DNA of 64,000 nt from Pseudomonas migulae (lineage in GTDB: Bacteria; Pseudomonadota; Gammaproteobacteria; Pseudomonadales; Pseudomonadaceae). Positions within the stretch are counted from its first letter, which is position 1, and every line of letters begins with the position of its first letter. The position numbers and the translations under genes were made by a program. The notes beneath the pieces were generated by a model. The model was not told the DNA's origin, did not search any database, and worked only from the letters and a program-made list of their open reading frames with translations. Below are positions 50,040-57,977 of the stretch, in pieces. The DNA is taken from NCBI RefSeq assembly GCF_024169315.1, contig NZ_JALJWR010000001.1, forward strand, positions 6,064,501 to 6,128,500, written 5' to 3'.

Positions 50040-51439
50040 ACCTCACGCAGTTTCAACGGTTGTTGTTCGGCCGCCTTGCGCGCCAGGCCTTCCAGCAAAA
50101 AGCGCTGCCAGTTGGTGTGCTGGTTGACGTACAGGCCTTCATGGGTGAACTCGGTGCCGGTCAGTGCCGGGGCGATGCCAATCGTTTCGCTGTTGCGGGT
50201 GGCGCCTTCGACCCACTTGCCCTGTCCGCGGGAAATGTCGCTCCAGCGTTCCAGGCGCGCCTGGAAGCCACGTTGGGCTTCACGGAACTCCACGAGGTCA
50301 TCGGGGGTGCCCATGCCGGACACGTTGAAGAAGTCTTCGAACTGACGAATGCGGTTTTCCCGATCGGCGTCCGACTCGCCGACCACGCCCAGGCAGAAGC
50401 TGTTGATCTCGGTCTTGTTCCAGGCCAACGGGCGGATGATGCGCAGCTGCGAGCTGATCTGGTCGAGGAAGAACATGCTCGGATAGACGTTCAGATTGCG
50501 CAGGCGATGCATCATCCATTCGGCTTTGCCCTGGCCATGTTCCTTGACCAGACGCGGCATGATGGTGGCGTAGCCCGGGCGCACGGCAGGGTTGGGCATG
50601 TCGCTGAACAGAAGGCTGTGGCCGTTGTGGAAAGCGAACCAGCCGTCGTCGGTTTCCTTGTCGCCGGCACCCAGCTTGCTGTAGTCCAGGGTGTCGCTGG
50701 AACTCAGGCCTTTCTCGGCGTTGACCTGTTGGCGGTGTTGCACGGTGGCCACGTAGTTGTAGTGGACGGTGCTGACGTGGTAACCGTCAAGGCCGTTCTC
50801 GTTCTGCAGTTTCCAGTTGCCGTCGTAGGTGTAAGCCGACTTGCCCGGCAGCACTTCGAGCTGACCGGTAGGTGACTGCGCCACCATCATGTCGAAGAAC
50901 ACCTTGGCGTCACCGAGGAAGTCTTCCAGGGTGTCGGTGCCCTCCACGTCGAGGCTGACGAACACGAAGCCGTTATAGCTCTCGATACGGGCCTTCTTCA
51001 GGCCGCGGGTAGCCTTGTCGAAGCCTTCGGGGTATTCGCCAGGCGCTTTTACCTTTACCAGCCGGCCGTCGCTTTTGTAGCACCAGGCGTGGAAGGGACA
51101 AGTAAAGGTCGACTGGTTGCCCTTGCCAACGCGGGTAAGGGTGGTTCCACGGTGCTGGCAGGCGTTGATCAGGGCATTGAGATGACCTTCACCGTCGCGG
51201 GTGATGATCAGCGGCTGGCGGCCGGCACGCAGGGTCATGAAGTCGTGATTGTTGGCGATCTCGCTTTCGTGGCAGGCGTAAATCCAGTTCTTCTCGAAAA
51301 TCAGTTCCATTTCCAGATCGAACAATTCCGGGTCGGTAAACATATCGCGAGCGATGCGATAAACACCGTCTTCCGGACGGAAGTCCAGGCAACTTTCTAT
51401 ATAGCTTTTCCACTGTTCGATACTTCGTGCAGTTGTCAT
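50036..51439 (-). CDS. antA: Anthranilate 1,2-dioxygenase large (alpha) subunit
   Basis: A 467-residue alpha subunit that, with AntB and AntC, converts anthranilate to catechol with release of CO2 and ammonia. The Rieske site is CQHRG...FTCPFHAWCY; the iron site is NGLDGYHVSTVH. ATG 51439 (MTTARSIEQW) has GAGGA 7 bp upstream; an in-frame ATG further out would add six residues. First gene of the minus-strand island. The call as anthranilate rather than benzoate oxygenase rests on overall family resemblance and the paired AntR-like regulator. Confidence 0.93.
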   Translation of the reverse strand: MTTARSIEQWKSYIESCLDFRPEDGVYRIARDMFTDPELFDLEMELIFEKNWIYACHESEIANNHDFMTLRAGRQPLIITRDGEGHLNALINACQHRGTTLTRVGKGNQSTFTCPFHAWCYKSDGRLVKVKAPGEYPEGFDKATRGLKKARIESYNGFVFVSLDVEGTDTLEDFLGDAKVFFDMMVAQSPTGQLEVLPGKSAYTYDGNWKLQNENGLDGYHVSTVHYNYVATVQHRQQVNAEKGLSSSDTLDYSKLGAGDKETDDGWFAFHNGHSLLFSDMPNPAVRPGYATIMPRLVKEHGQGKAEWMMHRLRNLNVYPSMFFLDQISSQLRIIRPLAWNKTEINSFCLGVVGESDADRENRIRQFEDFFNVSGMGTPDDLVEFREAQRGFQARLERWSDISRGQGKWVEGATRNSETIGIAPALTGTEFTHEGLYVNQHTNWQRFLLEGLARKAAEQQPLKLREV

Positions 51440-51798
51440 ATCCCAGTCCTCGGCCAATGGGCTAATTCACGCCTTCATTAAATGACGTGGCGATGGACAG
51501 GGTCTATCCGCTTATTAGTGGAAACCCATCCGGAAAATAAGCCTTGATCTTGGGTTGCTGGTGATTAAGTCCCGTAAACAATGGGTTTTGTCGCATATGA
51601 AGGCTGAGCAAACGGCTAATTTTCTTCCAGTAACGGGATAGCCGCTGAGTAACTTGTTGCGGCTTAATTTCAATCGAAGCACCACCAGAGTGTCTCACTG
51701 CAGGTCACTGGAAACTGCCATTGCTCATGGCCCTGGTTTTCACCAGAAGTGCCTTCTATTCATGTGTTGCTCTAAACGCGGCAGGGGGAAGAAATAAT
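51440..51798. promoter_or_regulatory. Divergent control region antA / porin gene
   Basis: A 359-bp gap between divergent starts. Two TCACTG hexamers 10 bp apart, one helical turn (51695-51700 and 51705-51710), lie about 90 bp before the porin ATG and resemble AraC-type half-sites. The rest is AT-richer than flanking genes, fitting promoters. AGGGGGAA precedes the porin ATG. Confidence 0.5.
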
Positions 51799-53049
51799 AT
51801 GTTGCATAAAACGTGGTTAGTTCGAGGGATTCAAACAGTTGGCTTGTTGACGCCAATACTGGCACAGGCCGACGTGGTCTCTGACAGCCGGCTGACACTG
51901 GGTACCCGCAACTTTTACATCGATCGGGATTTCAAGCAGGACAACCCACCCCATTCGCGGGTGGGCAGTTGGACTCAGGGTTTCGACTTGCGTTTCGCCT
52001 CCGGCTATACCGAAGGCCCGGTGCAGTTCGGCCTGGATGCAGAGGTGCAGTATGCCTACAGGCTGGACGGCGGTGGCGGGCGCGGCGATGACTCCATCAT
52101 CCCTTATAGCCGAAGCCGTCAGGAGCAGGCCGATGAATATGGCCGTGGCGGGGCAACGCTGAAAATGCGCTATTCGAAAACCGAGCTGAAAGTCGGTGAA
52201 CTGCGGCCGTTACTGCCGGTGGTGATCATTGACGATTCACGTCAGTTGGTTACGACCTATCGCGGTGGCTTGCTCGAATCCAAGGAAATCGACGGCCTGA
52301 CATTGACCGCCGGGCGGCTGACGCAGATCGGTGCGCGTAACTCCTCCAACTACGAAAAACTGTACCTGCAGACCGGCTCGGGTGTGCGCCACGGCAGTGA
52401 CGGGCTCAACCTCGCCGGTGCCAGCTATGCCTTCACTCCGTCGCTGACGGGTACTTACTTCTACGCGCAACTGGAAGACATCTACCAGCAGCACTACCTG
52501 GGCATCACTCATCTGGCAGACCTGGGCGACGGCTATGCGCTGAAGACCGACCTGCGTTATTTCAACAACAGCGAAGACGGCGACGCTCTCTACGGCGACA
52601 TTGACAACCGTTCCTATGGCGCCATGACCTCCCTGAAAAAAGGCGGGCACCGCTTCGGCGTGGGGTACCAGCGCATGCTCGGTGACAGCAACTTCCCGAC
52701 ACTGGGCGGTTATGTGCCGCAGCCGTTCCTGGTGAACTGGTCGCGGGTGGCGTTCATCAAACCCAACGAAAAATCCTGGCAACTGCGTTATGACTACGAC
52801 TTTGCCGCCATGGGTCTGCCGGGTCTGAGCTTCATGACCCGATATTTGAAGGGCAGTTCGGTGGACCGTGGCGACAACCTCAGCCAGGCAGCGGAGCAGG
52901 AGCGCAATCTGGTGCTGTCCTACGTGGTGCAAAGCGGTCCGCTCAAAGGCGTGGGCGTGGAGGCCGGCAACGTCGTTGCCAAATTCAGCCACGGCAATGA
53001 CTGGGTGGAAAACCGCCTGATCACCACTTACACCTGGAAATTTTGGTAA
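51799..53049 (+). CDS. OprD-family outer-membrane porin
   Basis: A 416-residue porin with a signal peptide (MLHKTWLVRGIQTVGLLTPILAQA). The mature start DVVSDSRLTLGTRNFYIDRDFKQDN is the OprD family's conserved N-terminal block, and the chain ends with a terminal aromatic strand (TYTWKFW). About 18 strands are expected; OprD-family substrates are amino acids and aromatic acids (for example BenF, OpdK). Divergent from antABC; probably the outer-membrane route for the compound degraded here. A hairpin at 53091-53118 follows. Confidence 0.92.
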   Translation: MLHKTWLVRGIQTVGLLTPILAQADVVSDSRLTLGTRNFYIDRDFKQDNPPHSRVGSWTQGFDLRFASGYTEGPVQFGLDAEVQYAYRLDGGGGRGDDSIIPYSRSRQEQADEYGRGGATLKMRYSKTELKVGELRPLLPVVIIDDSRQLVTTYRGGLLESKEIDGLTLTAGRLTQIGARNSSNYEKLYLQTGSGVRHGSDGLNLAGASYAFTPSLTGTYFYAQLEDIYQQHYLGITHLADLGDGYALKTDLRYFNNSEDGDALYGDIDNRSYGAMTSLKKGGHRFGVGYQRMLGDSNFPTLGGYVPQPFLVNWSRVAFIKPNEKSWQLRYDYDFAAMGLPGLSFMTRYLKGSSVDRGDNLSQAAEQERNLVLSYVVQSGPLKGVGVEAGNVVAKFSHGNDWVENRLITTYTWKFW

Positions 53050-53090
53050 CGTCCTGCCCTCAAATCGGACGCAGTTGTGCGCTGAAGTGA

Positions 53091-53118
53091 CGCCTTGGGT
53101 AGCGGATTACCCAAGGCG
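53091..53118. repeat. Hairpin downstream of the porin gene
   Basis: CGCCTTGGGTA (53091-53101) and TACCCAAGGCG (53108-53118), 11-bp perfect stem, 6-base loop. No T-run follows on either strand, so termination is doubtful. Confidence 0.6.
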
Positions 53119-53308
53119 CTGACCATGACCGGCACCGTTGCTGTGCGCATCAACGCCGCACAGCGCGTTCGATATCCTGATAGTTTCTGATTACTAGCCA
53201 AAAAATGCGGATATCGCCTGTTCGCACCAGCTGGGCATAGCCCTTGCAAACGTAATGAGAATACGCGCCGAAGAGCGTGTCGATGTCCATTGCCGTGGGT
53301 GTACTGAG

Positions 53309-54322
53309 ATGACCGAACCAAATGTTGCCCAGTTTCGAGATATCCGCATAGATCGCTACGACCTGGCCGGTGCCCGGGCGTGGATGGCCGGAATTTGCGG
53401 GCCGCACGAACTGCAGACTTCGCAGCCGAACCGGATTCAGTTTCACCACAAGGCCAATGTCTTCAAATCCATGTCCACGACTTTGGGCCGGATGGAATAC
53501 GGCACTGACGTGACCATTGGCGTCGAGGATGCCGAACACCTCAATTGTTACAGCCTCAGCCTGCCGATTCGCGGCGAGCAGGAGTTGGTCAAGGATGGCC
53601 GTCGGTTGTACTCCAATCAGGATCAGGGGCTGATTGTGACGCCGCACGAAACCCAGACACTGAGCATGGCCGGTGACTGTCACAAGATCTCCGTGGTGAT
53701 AACTCGCATGGCCATGCGCCAGACACTGGAAGGCATGCTGCAACGCCCGCTGGAAATGCCGCTGAAGTTCGAGCCGGTGATGGATGCGGTCAACGGCGCC
53801 TCTGCCTCTTGGTGGCGGTTGGCCCGTTACTACATCGATGAACTGGAACGCGGTCACGACCTGTTCAGTCAGGTGTTCTTCACCCGCGATATCGAAAGCG
53901 CGCTGATCAAGGGGCTCATCCTTTCCCAGCCCAACAACTACAGTGCCGAGCTTCGTGACCAACTGGGCGTCAAGTTGCCGTATTACCTGGTGCGCGCCAA
54001 GGACTTCATAGAAAGCAACGCTCGCGAAGACATCCACCTGGAAGACATCGAGGCGGCGGCAGGTGTGTCCCGCTTCAAACTGTTCGAAGGCTTTCGCAAG
54101 CACATGGGCGTCTCGCCCATGGCTTACCTGAAAAAGTTTCGCCTCGGCGCCGTACGTCAGGAAATCCTCGAAGACGCCTCGGTGCGCAACATCTCCGTGA
54201 TTGCGATGTGCTGGGGTTTTTCGCATCTGGGCCGGTTCGCCAGCGAGTATCGCAAGCTGTTCAACGAAACGCCCAGTGCCACTCTGCAGCGCAGCGAAGC
54301 CCGTCGCAATCGGTCGCTTTGA
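53309..54322 (+). CDS. antR: AraC-family activator, AntR-like
   Basis: A 337-residue regulator with an AraC_binding_2 type sensor domain (about 1-200: IEFHHKANVFKSMSTTLGRMEYG-like segment; HLNCYSLSLPIRGEQEL; GLIVTPHETQTLSM) and two C-terminal HTH motifs (HLEDIEAAAGVSRFKLFEGFRKHMGVSPMAYL; ISVIAMCWGFSHLGRFASEYRKLFNETP). ATG 53309 is chosen. Location beside antABC suggests it activates ant genes with anthranilate as inducer; the ligand is inferred. Confidence 0.82.
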   Translation: MTEPNVAQFRDIRIDRYDLAGARAWMAGICGPHELQTSQPNRIQFHHKANVFKSMSTTLGRMEYGTDVTIGVEDAEHLNCYSLSLPIRGEQELVKDGRRLYSNQDQGLIVTPHETQTLSMAGDCHKISVVITRMAMRQTLEGMLQRPLEMPLKFEPVMDAVNGASASWWRLARYYIDELERGHDLFSQVFFTRDIESALIKGLILSQPNNYSAELRDQLGVKLPYYLVRAKDFIESNAREDIHLEDIEAAAGVSRFKLFEGFRKHMGVSPMAYLKKFRLGAVRQEILEDASVRNISVIAMCWGFSHLGRFASEYRKLFNETPSATLQRSEARRNRSL

Positions 54323-54323
54323 C

Positions 54324-55319
54324 ATGGCGACTTTCCATGCGGCCACCGCCAACAGCGTGGGCCTGAACTTGTCGCTGATGTGCCGCGAGCCGGTCTTTAC
54401 CAGTCGCTCGGCGCAGGAAACCCAGCATTTGATGGGGCAAGCGCTGGTGGAACATGAGCTGGATTGGCCGCGGGGCGGTGTTGATACGGCGTTCTATCGC
54501 GGCCAGGTCGCCAGTTGCGAACTGTATGCGCTGCGTTACGGCGGTCAGGTAGAAATCCGGCCGCAGCCTTTCGAAGATTTCGTACTGGTACAGATGCCGC
54601 TGCGCGGCAGTGCCACGCTTGAGTCCGACGGCATGGGCTATGCCGTCAGCCCGGGAGAAGTGGCGATTCTGTCTCCGCGCAAGCAGGCTCGAGTGGTGTG
54701 GGAGGAGGGCTGCGAGCAACTGATCCTCAAACTGCCACGGGTATTACTCGACGCCAGCCAGAGTGCGCTGGCCGATGACTTGCCATCTGACTTCACGTTA
54801 GCGCCGGTCAGCCGTCTGGAACGGCCACTGGCGATGCGCTGGTTTCGTCTGGTCAGTGAGTTGCTGGAGCACTTGCCCGAGGGCGAGTCGAGTACACCGC
54901 CTTCACGCTGGTTACAGCATCTGGAGCAAAGCCTGCCGCTGTTTCTGCTCAGCCATTGTGGCGTTGCGCAACAAGCGTCGCCTTCGCCGCGGCAGCCCAC
55001 CCGTCAACTGCAAAAAATCGACACCTGCATGCGCGAGCACCTTGTTCAAGGCATCTCCCTGGCTGAACTGGCGGTTGCTGTCGGGATGAGTATTCGCAGC
55101 TTGAACACCTTATGCCAACGTGAATACGGTCAAAGCCCGATGGACCGCTTGCGCGGATTACGGCTTGAAGCCGCCAGGGAGTACTTGCTGGCGAGGCCGT
55201 ACACCAGCGTGACAGAGGTAGCGCTGGAGTTCGGGTTCGGGCATGTGGGGCGGTTTGCCAATTACTATCGGCAGCGGTTTGGAGAGTTGCCGAAGCAGAC
55301 GATGAAGTCTCAGGCATGA
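54324..55319 (+). CDS. Second AraC-family regulator
   Basis: A 331-residue AraC-type protein separate in sequence from the first: MATFHAATANSVGLNLSL..., a sensor domain of about 220 residues (FEDFVLVQMPLRGSATLES; PRKQARVVWEEGCEQLILKLPR) and the HTH pair (ISLAELAVAVGMSIRSLNTLCQREYGQSPMDRL; VTEVALEFGFGHVGRFANYYRQRFGELPKQ). It starts 1 bp after antR ends, so both form one operon. Two activators for one locus suggest that ant and the second dioxygenase unit respond to different inducers. Confidence 0.88.
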   Translation: MATFHAATANSVGLNLSLMCREPVFTSRSAQETQHLMGQALVEHELDWPRGGVDTAFYRGQVASCELYALRYGGQVEIRPQPFEDFVLVQMPLRGSATLESDGMGYAVSPGEVAILSPRKQARVVWEEGCEQLILKLPRVLLDASQSALADDLPSDFTLAPVSRLERPLAMRWFRLVSELLEHLPEGESSTPPSRWLQHLEQSLPLFLLSHCGVAQQASPSPRQPTRQLQKIDTCMREHLVQGISLAELAVAVGMSIRSLNTLCQREYGQSPMDRLRGLRLEAAREYLLARPYTSVTEVALEFGFGHVGRFANYYRQRFGELPKQTMKSQA

Positions 55320-55410
55320 GGGGGGATTCCGGTCGGCCTGGCTCAGGTAGCGCAGCCCGATGGCTGCTAGCCAACCTTTAGGGGGATTCACTTGACGGCA
55401 ATGCCAAAAC

Positions 55411-55440
55411 GAAAAAACCCGCCATAAGGCGGGTTTTTGG
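55411..55440 (-). terminator. Intrinsic terminator for tRNA-Asn
   Basis: AAAAACCCGCC-ATAA-GGCGGGTTTTT at 55413-55438. On the minus strand it follows the tRNA by about 40 bp and ends in a T-run. Confidence 0.88.
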
Positions 55441-55477
55441 TGTTCCGAGATTTTGAAAGCCTTCTCAGAACCTTGTC

Positions 55478-55553
<76 letters not shown>

Positions 55554-55771
55554 ATGGCGTGTATGTTACTGATTCAAAAAGAGAAGTCAAGCACCTGTTA
55601 GCAACTTGAGGGATTCATCGGGACAGACGGTGGTTTATCGGCGATTGGCGGTTACCAGAACGGCACCAGAGGTCTACCATGGCCGCCCGGAAGTGGTTAC
55701 ACGCGCTGCCGGCCATTTGCCGAAAAGGTACGCGCCATGAATTACACAGCCCGAAGCAACGAGGTGTTCGC

Positions 55772-56002
55772 ATGAGCATTGCACAGATCAGCCTGCCCAA
55801 AGGGGTCGGCCCGCACGCCGAAAAACTGTTCGACGCCATCACTCAGGCCAGCACCGCTGACGAATTGAACCGCGCAGGCGGCAAGGCCGAAGGGTTTGTC
55901 CTGGGCCTGGAAAGCACCAAGGCCATCAAAAGCCAGGTCGCCGAATCGCTGTACGTCGCCTATGACGACGCGGCCAGCCAGCGCGCGACCGAACTGGCTT
56001 AA
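55772..56002 (+). CDS. Small conserved hypothetical protein, 76 aa
   Basis: A 76-residue soluble helical protein starting MSIAQISLPKGVGPHAEKLFDAITQASTADELNRAGGKAEGFVLGLESTKAIKS. ATG 55772 with GAGGTG ahead. No known motif. It converges with a small membrane protein gene and overlaps its stop by 4 bp. Such short proteins are common in pseudomonads next to tRNA genes; the function is unknown. Confidence 0.65.
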   Translation: MSIAQISLPKGVGPHAEKLFDAITQASTADELNRAGGKAEGFVLGLESTKAIKSQVAESLYVAYDDAASQRATELA

Positions 56003-56208
56003 CCGCCGAAGGTCACGGTGGCGAGCATCAGCTTGGTGTAAAGCAGCGTCGCGCCCAGTTGCACCAGCCACAAGGCCAGGCCGCCGAGAAACACCCCCGC
56101 AGCCACTTGCAGCACCAGGTTATTGCTGCGTTTGGCCGGGACGCGGGGGATGAAGTCATTCAGGTCATCCAGGTCATCGCGCTCAGCGCGCAGGTCATCG
56201 TTTTTCAT
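55999..56208 (-). CDS. Small single-span membrane protein
   Basis: A 69-residue protein: an acidic cytosolic N-terminus (MKNDDLRAERDDLDDLNDFIPRVPAKRS), then one or two hydrophobic segments (NLVLQVAAGVFLGGLALWLVQLGATLLYTKLML, about 29-62). No further domain. Convergent with the 76-residue gene; followed upstream by a REP-type repeat. The function is unknown. Confidence 0.7.
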   Translation of the reverse strand: MKNDDLRAERDDLDDLNDFIPRVPAKRSNNLVLQVAAGVFLGGLALWLVQLGATLLYTKLMLATVTFGG

Positions 56209-56244
56209 GGGCTTCTCTAGATTTTCAGGATGTACACAAAACCC

Positions 56245-56334
56245 TGTGGGAGCGGGCTTGCTCGCGAAAGCGGTGGGTCAGCTTGCATAAGCGTTGAATG
56301 TGCCGACGCTTTCGCGAGCAAGCCCGCTCCCACA
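56245..56334. repeat. REP-type inverted repeat pair (class B)
   Basis: Perfect 28-bp arms at 56245-56272 and 56307-56334, same arm family as 9525-9614 (GTGGGAGCGGGCTTGCTCGCGAA), spacer 34 bp. Confidence 0.9.
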
Positions 56335-56393
56335 ATTGATCTGTGTGCAGTCTAGAGGGCTTGGCTGGCGGGTTGAGAATTATCTGAGCCTAT

Positions 56394-56427
56394 AAAAAAC
56401 GGGAAGCCCAAGGGCTTCCCGTTTTTC
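56394..56427 (-). terminator. Intrinsic terminator of the aminotransferase gene
   Basis: AAAACGGGAAGCCC and its complement around AA (56396-56425), with A/T-runs on both sides; 16 bp beyond the stop codon. Confidence 0.88.
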
Positions 56428-56442
56428 GTATTACCGCACGAC

Positions 56443-57639
56443 TCAGATCACCGCAACGATGGCCTTGGTCACGACATCAATGTTGCTCTGGTTCAACGCG
56501 GCGACGCAGATGCGGCCGGTGTCCAGGGCGTAGATGCCGAACTCGTTACGCAGGCGGGTCACTTGCTCGACCGTCAGGCCGGAGTAGGAGAACATGCCGC
56601 GCTGACGACCGACGAAGCTGAAATCACGCTGTGGAGCTTGCTTCGCCAACTGCTCAACCATCTGGATGCGCATGCCGCGAATCCGCAGGCGCATTTCAGC
56701 CAGTTCTTCTTCCCACTGGGCGCGCAGTTCCGGGCTGTTCAGCACGGCGGCAACGATGCTGGCGCCGTGGGTCGGCGGGTTGGAGTAGTTGGTGCGGATT
56801 ACGCGCTTGACTTGCGACAGCACGCGCGCGCTTTCTTCTTTCGATTCGCTGACGATCGACAGGGCGCCAACGCGCTCGCCGTACAGCGAGAAGGATTTGG
56901 AGAACGAGCTGGAGACGAAGAAGGTCAGGCCCGATTCAGCGAACAGGCGCACAGCGGCGGCGTCTTCGTCGATGCCATCACCAAAGCCCTGGTAGGCCAT
57001 GTCGAGGAACGGCACGTGACCTTTGGCTTTCACCACGTCCAGCACGTTTTTCCAGTCTTGCGGACTGAGGTCCACGCCGGTCGGGTTGTGGCAGCACGCG
57101 TGTAGCACAACGATCGAGCCGGACGGCAGGGCGTTCAGGTCTTCCAGCAGGCCGGCACGGTTAACGTCGTGGGTCGCGGCGTCGTAGTAACGGTAGTTCT
57201 GCACCGGGAAACCGGCGGTTTCGAACAGCGCGCGGTGGTTTTCCCAGCTTGGGTCGCTGATCGCCACGACGGCGTTCGGCAGCAGTTGCTTGAGGAAGTC
57301 GGCACCGATTTTCAGGGCGCCAGTACCGCCAACGGCTTGAGTGGTGATGACGCGGCCAGCGGCAATCAGCGGCGAGTCATTGCCAAACAGCAGTTTTTGA
57401 ACGGCCTGGTCGTAGGCAGCGATGCCATCAATCGGCAAATAGCCACGGGAAGCGTGTTGAGCGACGCGAATCGTCTCGGCTTCGACAACGGCGCGCAGGA
57501 GTGGAATTCGCCCCTCCTCGTTGCAGTAAACACCGACCCCCAGGTTGACCTTGTTGGTACGGGTATCGGCGTTGAATGCTTCGTTGAGGCCCAGGATTGG
57601 ATCGCGTGGTGCCATTTCGACAGCGGAGAACAGGCTCAT
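56443..57639 (-). CDS. Aromatic amino acid aminotransferase (TyrB/AspC family)
   Basis: A 398-residue PLP fold-type I enzyme. Typical blocks: VNLGVGVYCNEEGRIPLLRAV, TTQAVGGTGALKIGADFL, SDPSWENHRALFETAGF, HACCHNPTGVDLS, the PLP Lys in SSSFSKSFSLYGERVG, and Arg in the C-terminal GIYALDTGRICVAAL. The family deaminates aromatic and dicarboxylic amino acids with 2-oxoglutarate; in Pseudomonas it serves Phe/Tyr metabolism. Divergent from uvrB. Confidence 0.9.
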   Translation of the reverse strand: MSLFSAVEMAPRDPILGLNEAFNADTRTNKVNLGVGVYCNEEGRIPLLRAVVEAETIRVAQHASRGYLPIDGIAAYDQAVQKLLFGNDSPLIAAGRVITTQAVGGTGALKIGADFLKQLLPNAVVAISDPSWENHRALFETAGFPVQNYRYYDAATHDVNRAGLLEDLNALPSGSIVVLHACCHNPTGVDLSPQDWKNVLDVVKAKGHVPFLDMAYQGFGDGIDEDAAAVRLFAESGLTFFVSSSFSKSFSLYGERVGALSIVSESKEESARVLSQVKRVIRTNYSNPPTHGASIVAAVLNSPELRAQWEEELAEMRLRIRGMRIQMVEQLAKQAPQRDFSFVGRQRGMFSYSGLTVEQVTRLRNEFGIYALDTGRICVAALNQSNIDVVTKAIVAVI

Positions 57640-57977
57640 TTTTGCGGCGGCTCTGAATGGAGAGTGGAGGGACGTGTCGCGCTCCAGCCGAATGCACTAG
57701 AGCGGTGCACAAACGGGGAGCTAGTATAGAGGCCATCCGCGATTGATGGCGACAGACGATTCGGCTTTTAGCGTAAGTTTTTCCGATTATTTTTCGACCG
57801 TTAGTCGATTGATCCCGTCAAAGACTTCAAGGGATGTAGGACGTTTGCCTTGAAAGCGCGGGCAATCGACTCCACATTGAGCACAATCCAGTTTTTTCCT
57901 CGGGCGACGTCGGTCGTTTGTGGTCTTTTTCGTTGCTGTCCGGTTTGCCCGGACGGGCGCGACCCAGAGGGTATTTC
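57640..57977. other. 338-bp intergenic region, divergent promoters
   Basis: Between the aminotransferase and uvrB starts. No open frame of note, no hairpin and no repeat was seen. I looked for a LexA box (CTG-N10-CAG) upstream of uvrB and found none, so SOS control of uvrB is not supported here. Confidence 0.55.

Noticed and set aside
53091..53118. Hairpin after the porin gene as a terminator
   Set aside because: The stem is perfect but no T-run follows in either direction, so it is listed only as a repeat.
57640..57977. LexA box upstream of uvrB
   Set aside because: No CTG-N10-CAG site was seen.
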